Assembly: GCF_023921125.1 (NCBI RefSeq)
Contig: NZ_CP099466.1
Coordinates: 1,178,001 to 1,242,000 of the forward strand
Reading direction: 5' to 3'
Origin: Arthrobacter caoxuetaonis
GTDB taxonomy: Bacteria > Actinomycetota > Actinomycetes > Actinomycetales > Micrococcaceae
Length of the DNA: 64,000 nt
The position numbers and the translations under genes are program-made. Shown in pieces: positions 56,375-64,000 of the stretch. Position 1 is the stretch's first letter, and every line of letters begins with the position of its first letter. The notes below the pieces were generated by a model, which saw nothing but the letters and a program-made list of their open reading frames with translations, ran no database searches and had not been told where the DNA came from.

Positions 56375-56713
56375 GGATCCAGCTTCGAATGCTGCGGGTC
56401 AACCGCGGGAACCAGTTGCTGATCTGTGGAAAAGGTCAGGCCTTAGCAGCAGGTGGTCATCGGCAGAAAGACTGCGTTGAGGGCGGAATCGTCCGTTAGG
56501 GGAGAATCTGGGCACGGCGCCAAGCAGTATTTTCCCCGGATGGCCAGAAAGACCCGGAACGCAGCGAAATCGTGTCACAGGGTGCAGCGTTTTCCCCGAG
56601 TACAGTGTTTTGGGGGACATAGTGCAGCGAAACCCCGAAACGCAGTGAAATCCCGGCCTCGAAACACACGAATCCGGCCTCGACGCCCCAGACGGACCTC
56701 GAAGCAGCGGAAC
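56375..56713. other. 339-bp intergenic region
   Basis: No credible gene is seen. Short imperfect repeats occur (cggaacgcagcgaaat near 56557 and cgaaacgcagtgaaat near 56635; two ccggcctcga). Promoter elements for the AbiEi-like gene must lie near 56380-56430. No terminator-like hairpin is visible. Confidence 0.5.
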
Positions 56714-57355
56714 CTAGATCTCGACGAGACCCTTGTCAGTCCCGAACGTCACAGACATGATGCCGGGGGTTCCCTTGGGGGAGACCCAGGTGACGTCAAG
56801 GCCGTCGAGCGGCTTCTCCACCGGCTGGCCGAGCCACTCGGTGACGCGCTGGGCGGAGCCGGCAATCGTGAGGGATTCAAGGGAGACCGTGCCGGCAAAG
56901 GCACGGGAGGGGTGCAGGTCCGCCTTGTCCTCATCCCAGCGGAGCATGTACGGGACCTGCGGGTCGGCGATCAGGCCATTGATGCCGATCTGCTGCCAGG
57001 TCAGTTCCTGGCCGTCGGGGAACTTGCGGTTTCCGGGGACGGCGGAGCGGCCGAGCCGTTCTTCGAAGGGTGCGAGGTCCTCCACGGCGACGCACCATCC
57101 CATCCAGCCGCCGCCTGCCTCGGAGCGTGCACGGACGGCCTGGCCGAAGGGTGCCTTGTCGGAAGCGGGATGGTTCAGGACCTCAACCACTTCCAGATAC
57201 TGGTGGTTAGCCAGCGGAATGATCATGTTCCGGGTGCCAAAGCGGGGGTGCACCCCGCCCTTGACGAAGTCGGTTCCAAGGGCAGAAGCAATACGTTCCG
57301 TGGTGGCCAGCAGGCCGTCGGATTCGCAGGCATAAGAAACATGATCCAGGCGCAT
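56714..57355 (-). CDS. VOC-family (glyoxalase-like) protein
   Basis: The product has 213 residues. It begins MRLDHVSYACESDGLLATTERIA, the usual VOC start with an HV metal-site His, and continues RNMIIPLANHQYLEVVEVLN; a second half repeats the fold (FAGTVSLESLTIAG). The start is ATG 57355; an upstream in-frame extension crosses a space without a ribosome site. Metal-dependent ring-opening, isomerase or lyase roles occur in the superfamily; none can be chosen. Confidence 0.85.
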   Translation of the reverse strand: MRLDHVSYACESDGLLATTERIASALGTDFVKGGVHPRFGTRNMIIPLANHQYLEVVEVLNHPASDKAPFGQAVRARSEAGGGWMGWCVAVEDLAPFEERLGRSAVPGNRKFPDGQELTWQQIGINGLIADPQVPYMLRWDEDKADLHPSRAFAGTVSLESLTIAGSAQRVTEWLGQPVEKPLDGLDVTWVSPKGTPGIMSVTFGTDKGLVEI

Positions 57356-57499
57356 GCGAACATCTTGGCACGTTGTGACCTGTGTCTCGACCAAGGCAAG
57401 CCTTAGCTCGGCAAAAGGTATCTGGATCAGCGGATTTTTCCCGGATTCACGCTGCGTCATATGGGTTGCGCAACTCCGGCTCCGTTGGTTCTATAGGTA

Positions 57500-57625
57500 C
57501 AGGTCATGAGTGCCAGCAGATAGCCCCGGCTTGCTGGCCGGCAACCCTCCAACCGCGGTGGGGTGCCCCGGGTGAAGACCTGGCTGGACACCACAAAGGG
57601 TGTCCGGCAAGCGCGGGCCACACGT
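57500..57625 (+). promoter_or_regulatory. SAM-IV riboswitch
   Basis: The leader begins caggtcatgagtgccagc, followed by gccccggcttgctggccggc, aaccctccaaccgcggtggg and gtgccccgggtgaagacctg, the conserved core of the actinobacterial SAM-IV class (a SAM-I-related aptamer without the outer P4 arrangement). A further hairpin ggacacc/ggtgtcc follows at about 57585-57605. It precedes metY by about 60 bases, so high S-adenosylmethionine is expected to lower metY-metX expression. A TATAGG box at 57493 could be the -10 element. Confidence 0.88.
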
Positions 57626-57686
57626 CTGGTACCGGAGTTCTTCCGGCATCGGTACCTGTGGGGCCCCTGGTCATTAAGGGAGCAAC

Positions 57687-59003
57687 ATGTCTGCCAACTG
57701 GTCATTCGAAACCCGCCAGATCCATGCAGGACAGGAGCCCGACGCCACCACCGGCGCCCGTGCCCTTCCCATCTACCAAACGACGTCCTTCGTTTTCCCC
57801 AGCGCGGAAGCTGCAGCGAACCGTTTTGCGCTCGCAGAGCTGGCTCCGATCTACACCCGGATCGGCAACCCCACGCAGGAAGCAGTGGAGAACCGCATCG
57901 CCTCCCTGGAAGGAGGTGTTGGGGCCTTGCTGCTTGCCTCCGGGCAGGCCGCGGAAACCTATGCGATCCTCAACCTGGCCCAGGCAGGGGACCACATTGT
58001 GGCCAGCCCCAGCCTGTACGGCGGAACCTATAACCTCTTCAAGCACACGCTGAAGAAGTTCGGCATCGACGTCACCTTCGTCGCCGACCCGGACAACCTG
58101 GACCAGTGGCGCGAAGCCGTACAGCCCAACACCAAGGCCTTCTTCGGTGAAGTCGTCTCCAATCCGCGCCAAGACGTCCTGGACCTGGAAGGACTCTCCG
58201 CTGTCGCGCATGAGGCGGGCATTCCCCTGATCGTGGACAACACCCTGTCCACCCCGTATCTCATCCGTCCCATCGAATGGGGAGCGGACATCGTGGTGCA
58301 CTCCGCCACCAAGTATCTCGGCGGGCACGGCACCGCGATGGCCGGCGTGATCGTGGACTCCGGCAACTTCGACTTTGCCGCCGATCCGGAAAAGTTCCCC
58401 GGCTTCAACACCCCTGATGAGAGCTACAACGGCCTGGTGTATGCCCGGGACCTCGGGGTCAACGGTGCACTGGGCGCCAACCTGGCGTTCATCCTCAAGG
58501 CACGGGTCCAGCTGCTGCGCGACCTCGGCTCGGCAGTATCTCCGTTCAACGCTTTCCTGATCGGCCAGGGCCTGGAAACCCTCAGCCTCCGGCTGGAGCG
58601 GCACGTGGAGAACGCCGTCGCCGTCGCGGAATGGCTGGAGGCGCACGACGACGTCCTTTCCGTCGCGTACGCAGGCCTGGAGTCCAGCCCGTGGTACGAA
58701 CGCGGGCGCAAGTACGGGCCGCGCGGCACCGGTGCGATCGTGTCCTTTGAAATCGACGGCGGCGTTGAAGCGGGCAAGCGCTTCGTCGATGCGCTCCAGC
58801 TGCACTCGCACGTGGCGAACGTCGGCGACGTACGCTCGCTGGTGATCCATCCGGCGTCGACCACCCACAGCCAGCTGGGGGCGGAGGCCCAGGCGGCAGC
58901 GGGAGTCAGTCCGGGCCTGGTGCGGCTCTCGGTCGGGCTGGAGCACGTGGATGACATCATCGCGGACCTCGATGCCGGATTCCGCGCCGCCAAGGGAGCA
59001 TGA
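57687..59003 (+). CDS. metY: O-acetylhomoserine aminocarboxypropyltransferase (sulfhydrylase)
   Basis: The product has 438 residues of the Cys/Met-metabolism PLP family. It begins [15 protein letters not shown], has IYQTTSFVF, the [11 protein letters not shown] segment and the PLP lysine K209 in [16 protein letters not shown]. The long insert typical of O-acetylhomoserine sulfhydrylases (compared with cystathionine synthases, about 380 residues) is present. It forms homocysteine from O-acetylhomoserine and sulfide. A SAM-IV riboswitch lies upstream and metX overlaps its stop by four bases. Confidence 0.95.
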   Translation: MSANWSFETRQIHAGQEPDATTGARALPIYQTTSFVFPSAEAAANRFALAELAPIYTRIGNPTQEAVENRIASLEGGVGALLLASGQAAETYAILNLAQAGDHIVASPSLYGGTYNLFKHTLKKFGIDVTFVADPDNLDQWREAVQPNTKAFFGEVVSNPRQDVLDLEGLSAVAHEAGIPLIVDNTLSTPYLIRPIEWGADIVVHSATKYLGGHGTAMAGVIVDSGNFDFAADPEKFPGFNTPDESYNGLVYARDLGVNGALGANLAFILKARVQLLRDLGSAVSPFNAFLIGQGLETLSLRLERHVENAVAVAEWLEAHDDVLSVAYAGLESSPWYERGRKYGPRGTGAIVSFEIDGGVEAGKRFVDALQLHSHVANVGDVRSLVIHPASTTHSQLGAEAQAAAGVSPGLVRLSVGLEHVDDIIADLDAGFRAAKGA

Positions 59004-60136
59004 AGTACAGCGTGACAACGTATCCACCCGCAGCGCAGCACCCCGTCCACACTCTCGACGGGGTGCTGCAGTACGCCTCGATCGGTGAACTCGAACTGGA
59101 GACCGGAGGGCGCTTGCCCGACGTCGTCCTGGGCTACGAAACCTGGGGCCGCCTGAACGGTGACGCCTCCAACGCCGTCCTGATTCCGCATGCCCTCACC
59201 GGCAGTACCCACGTGGCGCAGGGCAGCACCGAGGAACCGGGCTGGTGGGACGGCCTCGTGGGGCCGGGGCGGACCGTGGACACCGATCGTTTCTTCGTGG
59301 TCTCCATCAACATGGTTGGCGGCTGCTACGGCTCCACCGGCCCGGCGTCGGCGGATCCCCACGGACTGCCCTGGGGATCCCGTTTCCCGTTCGTCACCAT
59401 CCGGGACTCGGTTCGCGCCGAGGCGCGGCTGGCGGACCAGCTGGGCATCCGCCGCTGGCACACGGTGCTGGGCGGATCGCTGGGCGGAGCACGCGCGCTG
59501 GAGTGGGCAGTGACTGAACCTGACCGGGTGGCACGGTGCGCGGTGATCGCGGCGACGGCGGCGAGCACGGGGGAGCAGATTGCCTTTGCCCAGGCCCAGA
59601 TCGAAGCCATCAGGCTGGACCCGGACTACAACGGCGGGGATTACTACAACGGTTGCGCTCCGCTCGCCGGACTCGGTCTGGCACGCAGGATCGCGCACAT
59701 CACCTACCGCTCAGAGGCTGAACTTCAATACCGGTTCGGCAGGACGCCGCAGCCGGGAGAGGATCCGCTGGGTGCTGCCCTTCCAGCCGGCCGCGGCCGC
59801 TACCAGGTGGAGAGCTATCTGGACCATCAGGGCCGGAAACTGGCGGACCGGTTCGACGCCAACAGCTACGTCATCCTCACCGAGGCGCTGATGAGCCACG
59901 ACGTCGCCCGCGGCCGCGGCAGCCTCGCCGAAGCGCTCGCGGCCACGCAGGCACAGTTCCTCGTGGCAGCCGTGGATTCGGACCGGCTGTACTTCCCGGA
60001 ACAGTCCCATGAACTGGCCGCGGCGCTGCCCGGAGACAACAGCGTGCACGTTATCAGCGCACCGATAGGCCACGACGGGTTCCTGACTGACATCCTGCAG
60101 CTCAAGGACGTCCTGGAGCGGGACTTCTTCGCCTAA
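59000..60136 (+). CDS. metX: homoserine O-acetyltransferase
   Basis: The product has 378 residues with an alpha/beta-hydrolase fold. The nucleophile S160 lies in VLGGSLGGARALEWA, and the catalytic His358 in IGHDGFL; the phrase NAVLIPHALTGSTHV and GGCYGSTGPAS are family hallmarks. It makes O-acetylhomoserine, the substrate of MetY, so the two genes form the direct-sulfhydrylation branch of methionine synthesis. ATG overlaps the metY stop. Confidence 0.96.
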   Translation: MKYSVTTYPPAAQHPVHTLDGVLQYASIGELELETGGRLPDVVLGYETWGRLNGDASNAVLIPHALTGSTHVAQGSTEEPGWWDGLVGPGRTVDTDRFFVVSINMVGGCYGSTGPASADPHGLPWGSRFPFVTIRDSVRAEARLADQLGIRRWHTVLGGSLGGARALEWAVTEPDRVARCAVIAATAASTGEQIAFAQAQIEAIRLDPDYNGGDYYNGCAPLAGLGLARRIAHITYRSEAELQYRFGRTPQPGEDPLGAALPAGRGRYQVESYLDHQGRKLADRFDANSYVILTEALMSHDVARGRGSLAEALAATQAQFLVAAVDSDRLYFPEQSHELAAALPGDNSVHVISAPIGHDGFLTDILQLKDVLERDFFA

Positions 60137-60174
60137 GCAGCGATGCCGGCGCGGCATGCTGGCACCATAAAAGG

Positions 60175-60690
60175 ATGCGCAGAAGCATCTCGCAGCGCCG
60201 GCACCGGACCCGGCCCGCCCGGGGCCGGTTCTTCCTCTGGGCTGCCTGCACCCTCGGCCTGATCCATGCCGGGTTCAGCCTGTATTGGGCACTCGGCGGG
60301 CGCTGGCTGCTCGCCACGGTGGGACAGTTCGCCGTGCAGGCGGCAAAGGACGTGCCGCTGCAAGCAGCACTGCTGCTCGCCGGGACGGCGCTGCTGAAGG
60401 CTGCGGCAGCCGTGATACCGCTGGCAGCAGCCTATGGCCGGTTTCCGTTCCCCGGCGTGATCCGGGTCCTCAGCTGGATAGGAGGCGCCGGTCTGGTGGT
60501 TTACGGAGGCGTCAATACGGCCGCTGCAGCGGCGGTCCTGGCCGGCTGGATTCCGGCGGACCCCGAAGCTGACAGCCAGGGCCTGCTGGGACATGCCCTG
60601 CTGTGGGACCCGCTGTTCCTGGGCTGGGGAGCGTGCCTCCTGGCCTACCTCTTCGCGTCACGGCCGGCACGGACCGAGCCCGGAGCCTAA
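60175..60690 (+). CDS. DUF3995 membrane protein
   Basis: The product has 171 residues with four hydrophobic helices. The first contains GLIHAGFSLYWALGGRWLLATVG, the DUF3995 signature. A basic N terminus (RRHRTRPARGR) points inside. Role unknown. It lies 38 bases after metX. Confidence 0.85.
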   Translation: MRRSISQRRHRTRPARGRFFLWAACTLGLIHAGFSLYWALGGRWLLATVGQFAVQAAKDVPLQAALLLAGTALLKAAAAVIPLAAAYGRFPFPGVIRVLSWIGGAGLVVYGGVNTAAAAAVLAGWIPADPEADSQGLLGHALLWDPLFLGWGACLLAYLFASRPARTEPGA

Positions 60691-60741
60691 GCCTTAGGCC
60701 CGGCACAGTCCGAGCCCGGACCTGCGCCTCAGACCGGAGCC

Positions 60742-61638
60742 CTAGACCGGCCCGGTGCCGGCGGCTTCGGAGGAACCCGGCGGCATGCGTGTGCCGAAGT
60801 AAGGGCCGGCATCAGGACGCTTGGGCGAGATGCCGTCCCCCGAGGAGCGCCCGCGCACCCGGCGCACCACCCACGGCACCAGGTATTCACGAGCCCAGAC
60901 CAGGTCTTCCGTGCGGGCAGTCCTCCAGTTCTTGGCAGGCAGCTCCTTGACTTTGGCCGGCTCCAGCGTGTGCGGCACCCCAAGCGTTTCGAGCACCATC
61001 GCCGCGATGGTTTGGTGTCCGAGCGGTGAAAAGTGCAGCCGGTCCGGTGCCCACATCTGCGGGTTGCTCAGCTCGCGCAGTGCCCACATGTCGGCAATCA
61101 CGGCGTCGTGCCATCCCGCCACAGTCCGCAGGTTTTCGTTGTAGGTCGCCACCCGTCCGCGGACGCTGCCCAGCACCGGCGTCGCACCGATGTCCGGTCC
61201 GGTAAAGAGCACCACCGTTGCGCCGGTTTCCCGGAGGCGGGCCATGGTGGCGTCCATTGTCTCGGCCAGGCGGTCCGGATCGCCGCCGGGGCGGATGACG
61301 TCGTTGCCGCCGGCACAGATGGTCACCAGGTCCGGCTTGAGGTCGATCGCAGGCTGGAGCTGTTCGTCGACGATCTGGTTCAGCAGCCGGCCGCGGATGG
61401 CCAGGTTGGCGTAGGCGAAGTCCTCGTGTCCGACGGCGAGTTCCTCAGCCAGCCGGTCCGCCCAGCCCCGGTTGCCCCCGGGGCTTTCAGGGCTCGGGTC
61501 ACCGATGCCTTCAGTGAAGGAATCACCCAGTGCCACGTAGCGGCTGAAAGGGTGGCCCGGACGGGGCGGGGCGGGCTGCGGAGCGGTGCCGGTCTGCCGG
61601 CCGGGAGGTACGGGGGACTGCTGAGCGTTTTCGTTCAC
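60742..61638 (-). CDS. SGNH/GDSL-family hydrolase
   Basis: The product has 298 residues. SGNH blocks are complete: YVALGDSFTEGIGD (Ser), AIRGRLLNQIV (Gly), CAGGNDVIRPG (Asn) and DRLHFSPLGHQTIA (Asp and His). No signal peptide is seen. Such enzymes hydrolyse esters or act on acylated sugars; substrate unknown. It is divergent from the alpha/beta hydrolase gene. Confidence 0.93.
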   Translation of the reverse strand: MNENAQQSPVPPGRQTGTAPQPAPPRPGHPFSRYVALGDSFTEGIGDPSPESPGGNRGWADRLAEELAVGHEDFAYANLAIRGRLLNQIVDEQLQPAIDLKPDLVTICAGGNDVIRPGGDPDRLAETMDATMARLRETGATVVLFTGPDIGATPVLGSVRGRVATYNENLRTVAGWHDAVIADMWALRELSNPQMWAPDRLHFSPLGHQTIAAMVLETLGVPHTLEPAKVKELPAKNWRTARTEDLVWAREYLVPWVVRRVRGRSSGDGISPKRPDAGPYFGTRMPPGSSEAAGTGPV

Positions 61639-61712
61639 CGGACCATGATGGCTTGGCCGGGCCCGGCTACGCGACCGTAGGTTCCTACCCCCGCCATGCC
61701 AGAATGAAAGTC

Positions 61713-62366
61713 ATGACTGAAAACGCTCCGTGGAATCCCGTCGTCCTCTTTTCCAAGCCCGAGGAGGAACGCGCCGGAACGCCGCTGCTGGTGCTCTTCC
61801 ACGGCTACCTTGCCAATGAAGAAGACCTGATGGGTCTGGCGGCCTACCTGCCGCAGGAGTTCACCATCGCCTCGGTGCGCGCACCCCTGGCGCTGGGCCC
61901 GGGTTTCTCCTGGTTCCCGCTGATGCACGAGCCCGATTACTCGGTGGACCGGGTGGTGAACGCGGTCCAGGATGTCTCCGACTGGCTGGACGGGATCAAG
62001 GAAGCGCACAGCAGCGTGACGCTGCTCGGATTCTCGATGGGCATGGCAGTGGCCAGCACCTTGATGCGGCACCGGCCCGAGGAGTTTGCCGCCGTCGTCG
62101 GGCTCTCAGGTTTTGTTGTCCCGGCCGAAGGCAACGGATTCTTCCATGACGAGGAACTCGCCGAACTGAAGGTTCCGTTCTTCTGGGGCCGGGACCAGGC
62201 CGATCCCGTCATCGACGCACCGCGGATCGAGTACACCCACGCCTGGCTCAACGGACACACCAAACTCACCAAGGTGCTCTACGCCGGCATGGGCCACAGC
62301 ATCAACATGCAGGAACTCGGCCATGTGAAAGAGTTCCTGGCCCACACCGTGCTGGGATCCCGCTAG
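61713..62366 (+). CDS. alpha/beta hydrolase (phospholipase/carboxylesterase type)
   Basis: The product has 217 residues. The oxyanion phrase LLVLFHGYLANEED, nucleophile LLGFSMGMAVAS (Ser near 110), acid Asp in GRDQADPVI and His in GMGHSIN give a complete triad. The phospholipase/carboxylesterase (acyl-thioesterase-like) subfamily fits the size. ATG 61713 has gaaag upstream; ATG 61704 is an alternative. It converges with the S4 gene with a four-base overlap. Confidence 0.9.
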   Translation: MTENAPWNPVVLFSKPEEERAGTPLLVLFHGYLANEEDLMGLAAYLPQEFTIASVRAPLALGPGFSWFPLMHEPDYSVDRVVNAVQDVSDWLDGIKEAHSSVTLLGFSMGMAVASTLMRHRPEEFAAVVGLSGFVVPAEGNGFFHDEELAELKVPFFWGRDQADPVIDAPRIEYTHAWLNGHTKLTKVLYAGMGHSINMQELGHVKEFLAHTVLGSR

Positions 62367-62593
62367 GAAGCGGAAGCGATCCGGACTGCCTGACCGTTGA
62401 CCTCCAAAGTGTCGCCCGCGTGAAGCTGGCGGCCGCGGCGCTCTTCGATCTCTCCGTTGACCTTCACGAGTCCGTTTTCGATCAGTTCCTTGGCCTCGAT
62501 GCCGTCCTCGGCAAGGTTGGCAAGCTTCAGTGCCTGGCCAAGGCGGATCATGTCGTCACGGATGGGAAGGTCCTGGGGATCAGTTGAACTCAT
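62363..62593 (-). CDS. S4 RNA-binding domain protein (YaaA/RlbA-like)
   Basis: The product has 76 residues and consists almost only of an S4 domain: LGQALKLANLAEDGIEAKEL, then LVKVNGEIEERRGRQLHAGD. Single S4-domain proteins bind structured RNA, often rRNA. It overlaps the end of the opposite hydrolase gene. Confidence 0.92.
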   Translation of the reverse strand: MSSTDPQDLPIRDDMIRLGQALKLANLAEDGIEAKELIENGLVKVNGEIEERRGRQLHAGDTLEVNGQAVRIASAS

Positions 62594-62699
62594 AGGTCCA
62601 TTCTGCCGGAAACGGACGACGGCGTTTTCCGCCTAAGGTACTTCCGCGCACCGGCGCGGTCCTGACGGCGGCGGGCCCGGCCGGGAGTACTGTGTAACG

Positions 62700-63686
62700 G
62701 TGCCACAGCCTGCCCGCCTTCCTGCCGCCGTCGGCCTTCCCCTGGCGCTCGCCGCCGGTATGGCGATCCCTGCCCAGGCGCGGGTCAACGGCGAACTCGG
62801 GGTGGCCCTGGACGATTCCCTTGCGGCGGCCCTGGTGAGTTTCGGCGTGGGGCTTGCCGTGATGATCGTGGTCAGCGCCATCCTGCCGCGCGGACGGGCG
62901 GGCTTCGCCCAGATCCTGCCGTCCCTGAGGGAACGGCGCTTTCCGCGGATCTACATCCTGGCCGGCGTGATCGGTGCCTGGTTCGTGCTGACCCAGACCC
63001 TGACCATCGCGGTCCTGGGGGTGGCGGTTTTCACCGTGGCCACGGTCGCGGGGCAGACCCTCACCGGGCTGGTGGTGGACCGGATGGGCATCGGCCCCGG
63101 CGGGAAGAAGGCCCTGACCATCATGCGCGTGGTGGGAGCGGTCCTGACCATCGCCGCCGTCGCCTGGGCCGTGAGCCCTAAACTCTCCGGCACCGGTGGA
63201 ACAGGGGACTGGCTTTTGGCGGTTCTGCTGCCGCTCAGTGCAGGCATGGCCATGAGTTTCCAGCAGGCCATGAACGGCACCACCGGCATGCACTACGGCT
63301 CACCGATCACCGCGACCCTGCTGAACTTTGTCTCCGGCTTTGCAGCGCTGCTGGCCGTGTGGCTGGTCAAGGTTGCCCTGTCCGGAACGGGCAACCCGCC
63401 TCCGGACACCTGGTGGTACTACCTGGGCGGTCCGCTGGGCTGCATCTTTATTGGCGTCGGGGCGATGCTGGTCAAGACGCTCGGTGTCCTGCTGACCAGC
63501 CTGGGACTCATCGGCGGGCAGCTGATCGGCTCGCTGCTGCTGGATGTCTTCTTCCCGGCGCCGGGCTCAGTGGTGGTGGCAGCAACGGTGCTGGGGACCG
63601 CGCTGACCCTGGCCGCCATCGTTGTCGCCACCCTGCCGTGGAATATGCCAGGGGTGCGGCTTCCGGGATCGCGGCGGCGCCCGTAG
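62700..63686 (+). CDS. DMT-family transporter (DUF606/EamA_2 type, duplicated)
   Basis: The product has 328 residues, GTG start, with about ten transmembrane helices in two similar halves. Each half opens with a signature such as GLPLALAAGMAIPAQARVNGELG and LLPLSAGMAMSFQQAMNGTTGMHYG, the DUF606 repeat. The physiological substrate of this exporter-like family is unknown. A 200-base intergenic space follows. Confidence 0.88.
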   Translation: MPQPARLPAAVGLPLALAAGMAIPAQARVNGELGVALDDSLAAALVSFGVGLAVMIVVSAILPRGRAGFAQILPSLRERRFPRIYILAGVIGAWFVLTQTLTIAVLGVAVFTVATVAGQTLTGLVVDRMGIGPGGKKALTIMRVVGAVLTIAAVAWAVSPKLSGTGGTGDWLLAVLLPLSAGMAMSFQQAMNGTTGMHYGSPITATLLNFVSGFAALLAVWLVKVALSGTGNPPPDTWWYYLGGPLGCIFIGVGAMLVKTLGVLLTSLGLIGGQLIGSLLLDVFFPAPGSVVVAATVLGTALTLAAIVVATLPWNMPGVRLPGSRRRP

Positions 63687-63780
63687 AGCCACGGGGCCCC
63701 TGGGGCCACGGTGCCCCCGGGGCCACCGCGAAACCCCCGAAAACCGACGCCCTGCCGCCCCTTCGACATAAATATGTAAC

Positions 63781-63799
63781 TAAGCCAAGCCTAAGCTAA
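63781..63799. promoter_or_regulatory. IdeR/DtxR-type iron box
   Basis: The 19 bases taagccaagcctaagctaa match 14 of 19 positions of the consensus TTAGGTTAGSCTAACCTAA. It lies 88 bases before the FTR1-like gene, so iron-bound IdeR/DtxR is expected to repress that iron-uptake gene. Confidence 0.7.
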
Positions 63800-63886
63800 T
63801 CTCTAATAGCGCACAGTTCCGTTGCGTAATTATTCGCCTGCGCACGGCCGTAAAAGACCAGGGCGCGGCCCGGACCAAGGCGCGTT

Positions 63887-64000
63887 ATGACTGGTAATTT
63901 CCTCATCGGGCTCCGCGAGGGACTCGAGGCTGTACTGATAGTGGTCCTTCTCCTCGCTTATCTAAAGAAAAGCGGGCGGACTGCACTGATTCCCCGGATA
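63887..64000 (+). CDS. efeU: FTR1-family ferrous iron permease, N-terminal fragment (cut by window end)
   Basis: The visible 38 residues read MTGNFLIGLREGLEAVLIV, then LLLAYLKKSGRTAL. The REGLE motif in the first transmembrane helix is the iron-binding signature of FTR1/EfeU permeases. The gene continues past the window. An IdeR-type iron box lies upstream. The symbol is assigned because the EfeUOB organisation is usual in actinobacteria, but the partner genes are not in the window. Confidence 0.85.
   Translation, partial: MTGNFLIGLREGLEAVLIVVLLLAYLKKSGRTALIPRI

Noticed and set aside
57702..59027. 441-codon minus-strand frame opposite metY
   Set aside because: metY is certain and riboswitch-controlled; the antisense product has no domain.

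Overview
The window comes from a high-GC Gram-positive actinobacterium, most likely an Arthrobacter-like member of the Micrococcaceae. The evidence is the strong GC bias, the frequent GTG/TTG starts and ATGA overlaps, a SAM-IV riboswitch, an IdeR/DtxR-type iron box, NAD-dependent ligase next to gatCAB, and an actinobacterial type VII secretion (T7SS) locus. The species assignment is inference.

Positions 1-13479 (+) hold a surface-signalling operon: the C-terminal part of a large Ig-like/fibronectin-III protein, a MoxR AAA+ ATPase, a DUF58 protein, a membrane transglutaminase-like protein whose catalytic Cys and Asp appear replaced, a PP2C phosphatase, an FHA protein, a membrane Ser/Thr kinase, an FHA-like protein with a C-terminal DNA-binding-like region, and an RDD-FHA membrane protein. 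The core resembles the bifidobacterial PFNA cluster (kinase, Fn3, AAA ATPase, DUF58, transglutaminase). Positions 13476-21610 (-) form a converging operon of T7SS machinery: a short EccB-like protein, EccD, a MinD-like protein with an altered P-loop, a fused EccC with three ATPase domains, a 137-residue unknown and a DUF6177 protein. EccE, a full EccB and a mycosin protease are not visible. Positions 21842-30475 (+) encode three small WXG100/ESAT-6-like proteins and a 945-residue polymorphic toxin, followed by an immunity array.

The array (25797-30475) is the most unusual part. It contains three copies of an immunity-type gene, two copies of a protein (A1, A2) that looks like the toxin catalytic tail fused in frame to the immunity fold, and two copies of another immunity-like protein (B1, B2). 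It also contains an orphan toxin tail (27932-28060) and a five-codon toxin footprint (29979-29993), which sit two bases before immunity copies 2 and 3 just as the intact toxin sits two bases before copy 1. This looks like a record of repeated toxin-tip replacement.

Positions 30488-41250 hold an ECF42-type sigma factor with its YCII partner, ligA, an inositol-monophosphatase-family gene, and an ArsR regulator divergent from a five-gene nickel/oligopeptide ABC importer. Positions 41567-50357 hold a DksA/TraR-like protein, an acetyltransferase, gatCAB (indirect Gln/Asn-tRNA synthesis), a phosphotransferase, a second PP2C-like protein, an FAD oxidoreductase and a small membrane protein. Positions 50461-64000 hold a candidate small RNA with terminator, acylphosphatase and hutH, a CPBP protease, a GH2 glycosidase, an AbiEi-type protein with a duplicated 3' end, a VOC protein, the SAM-IV/metY/metX methionine unit, several housekeeping genes, and the start of an IdeR-box-preceded FTR1 iron permease cut by the window edge.
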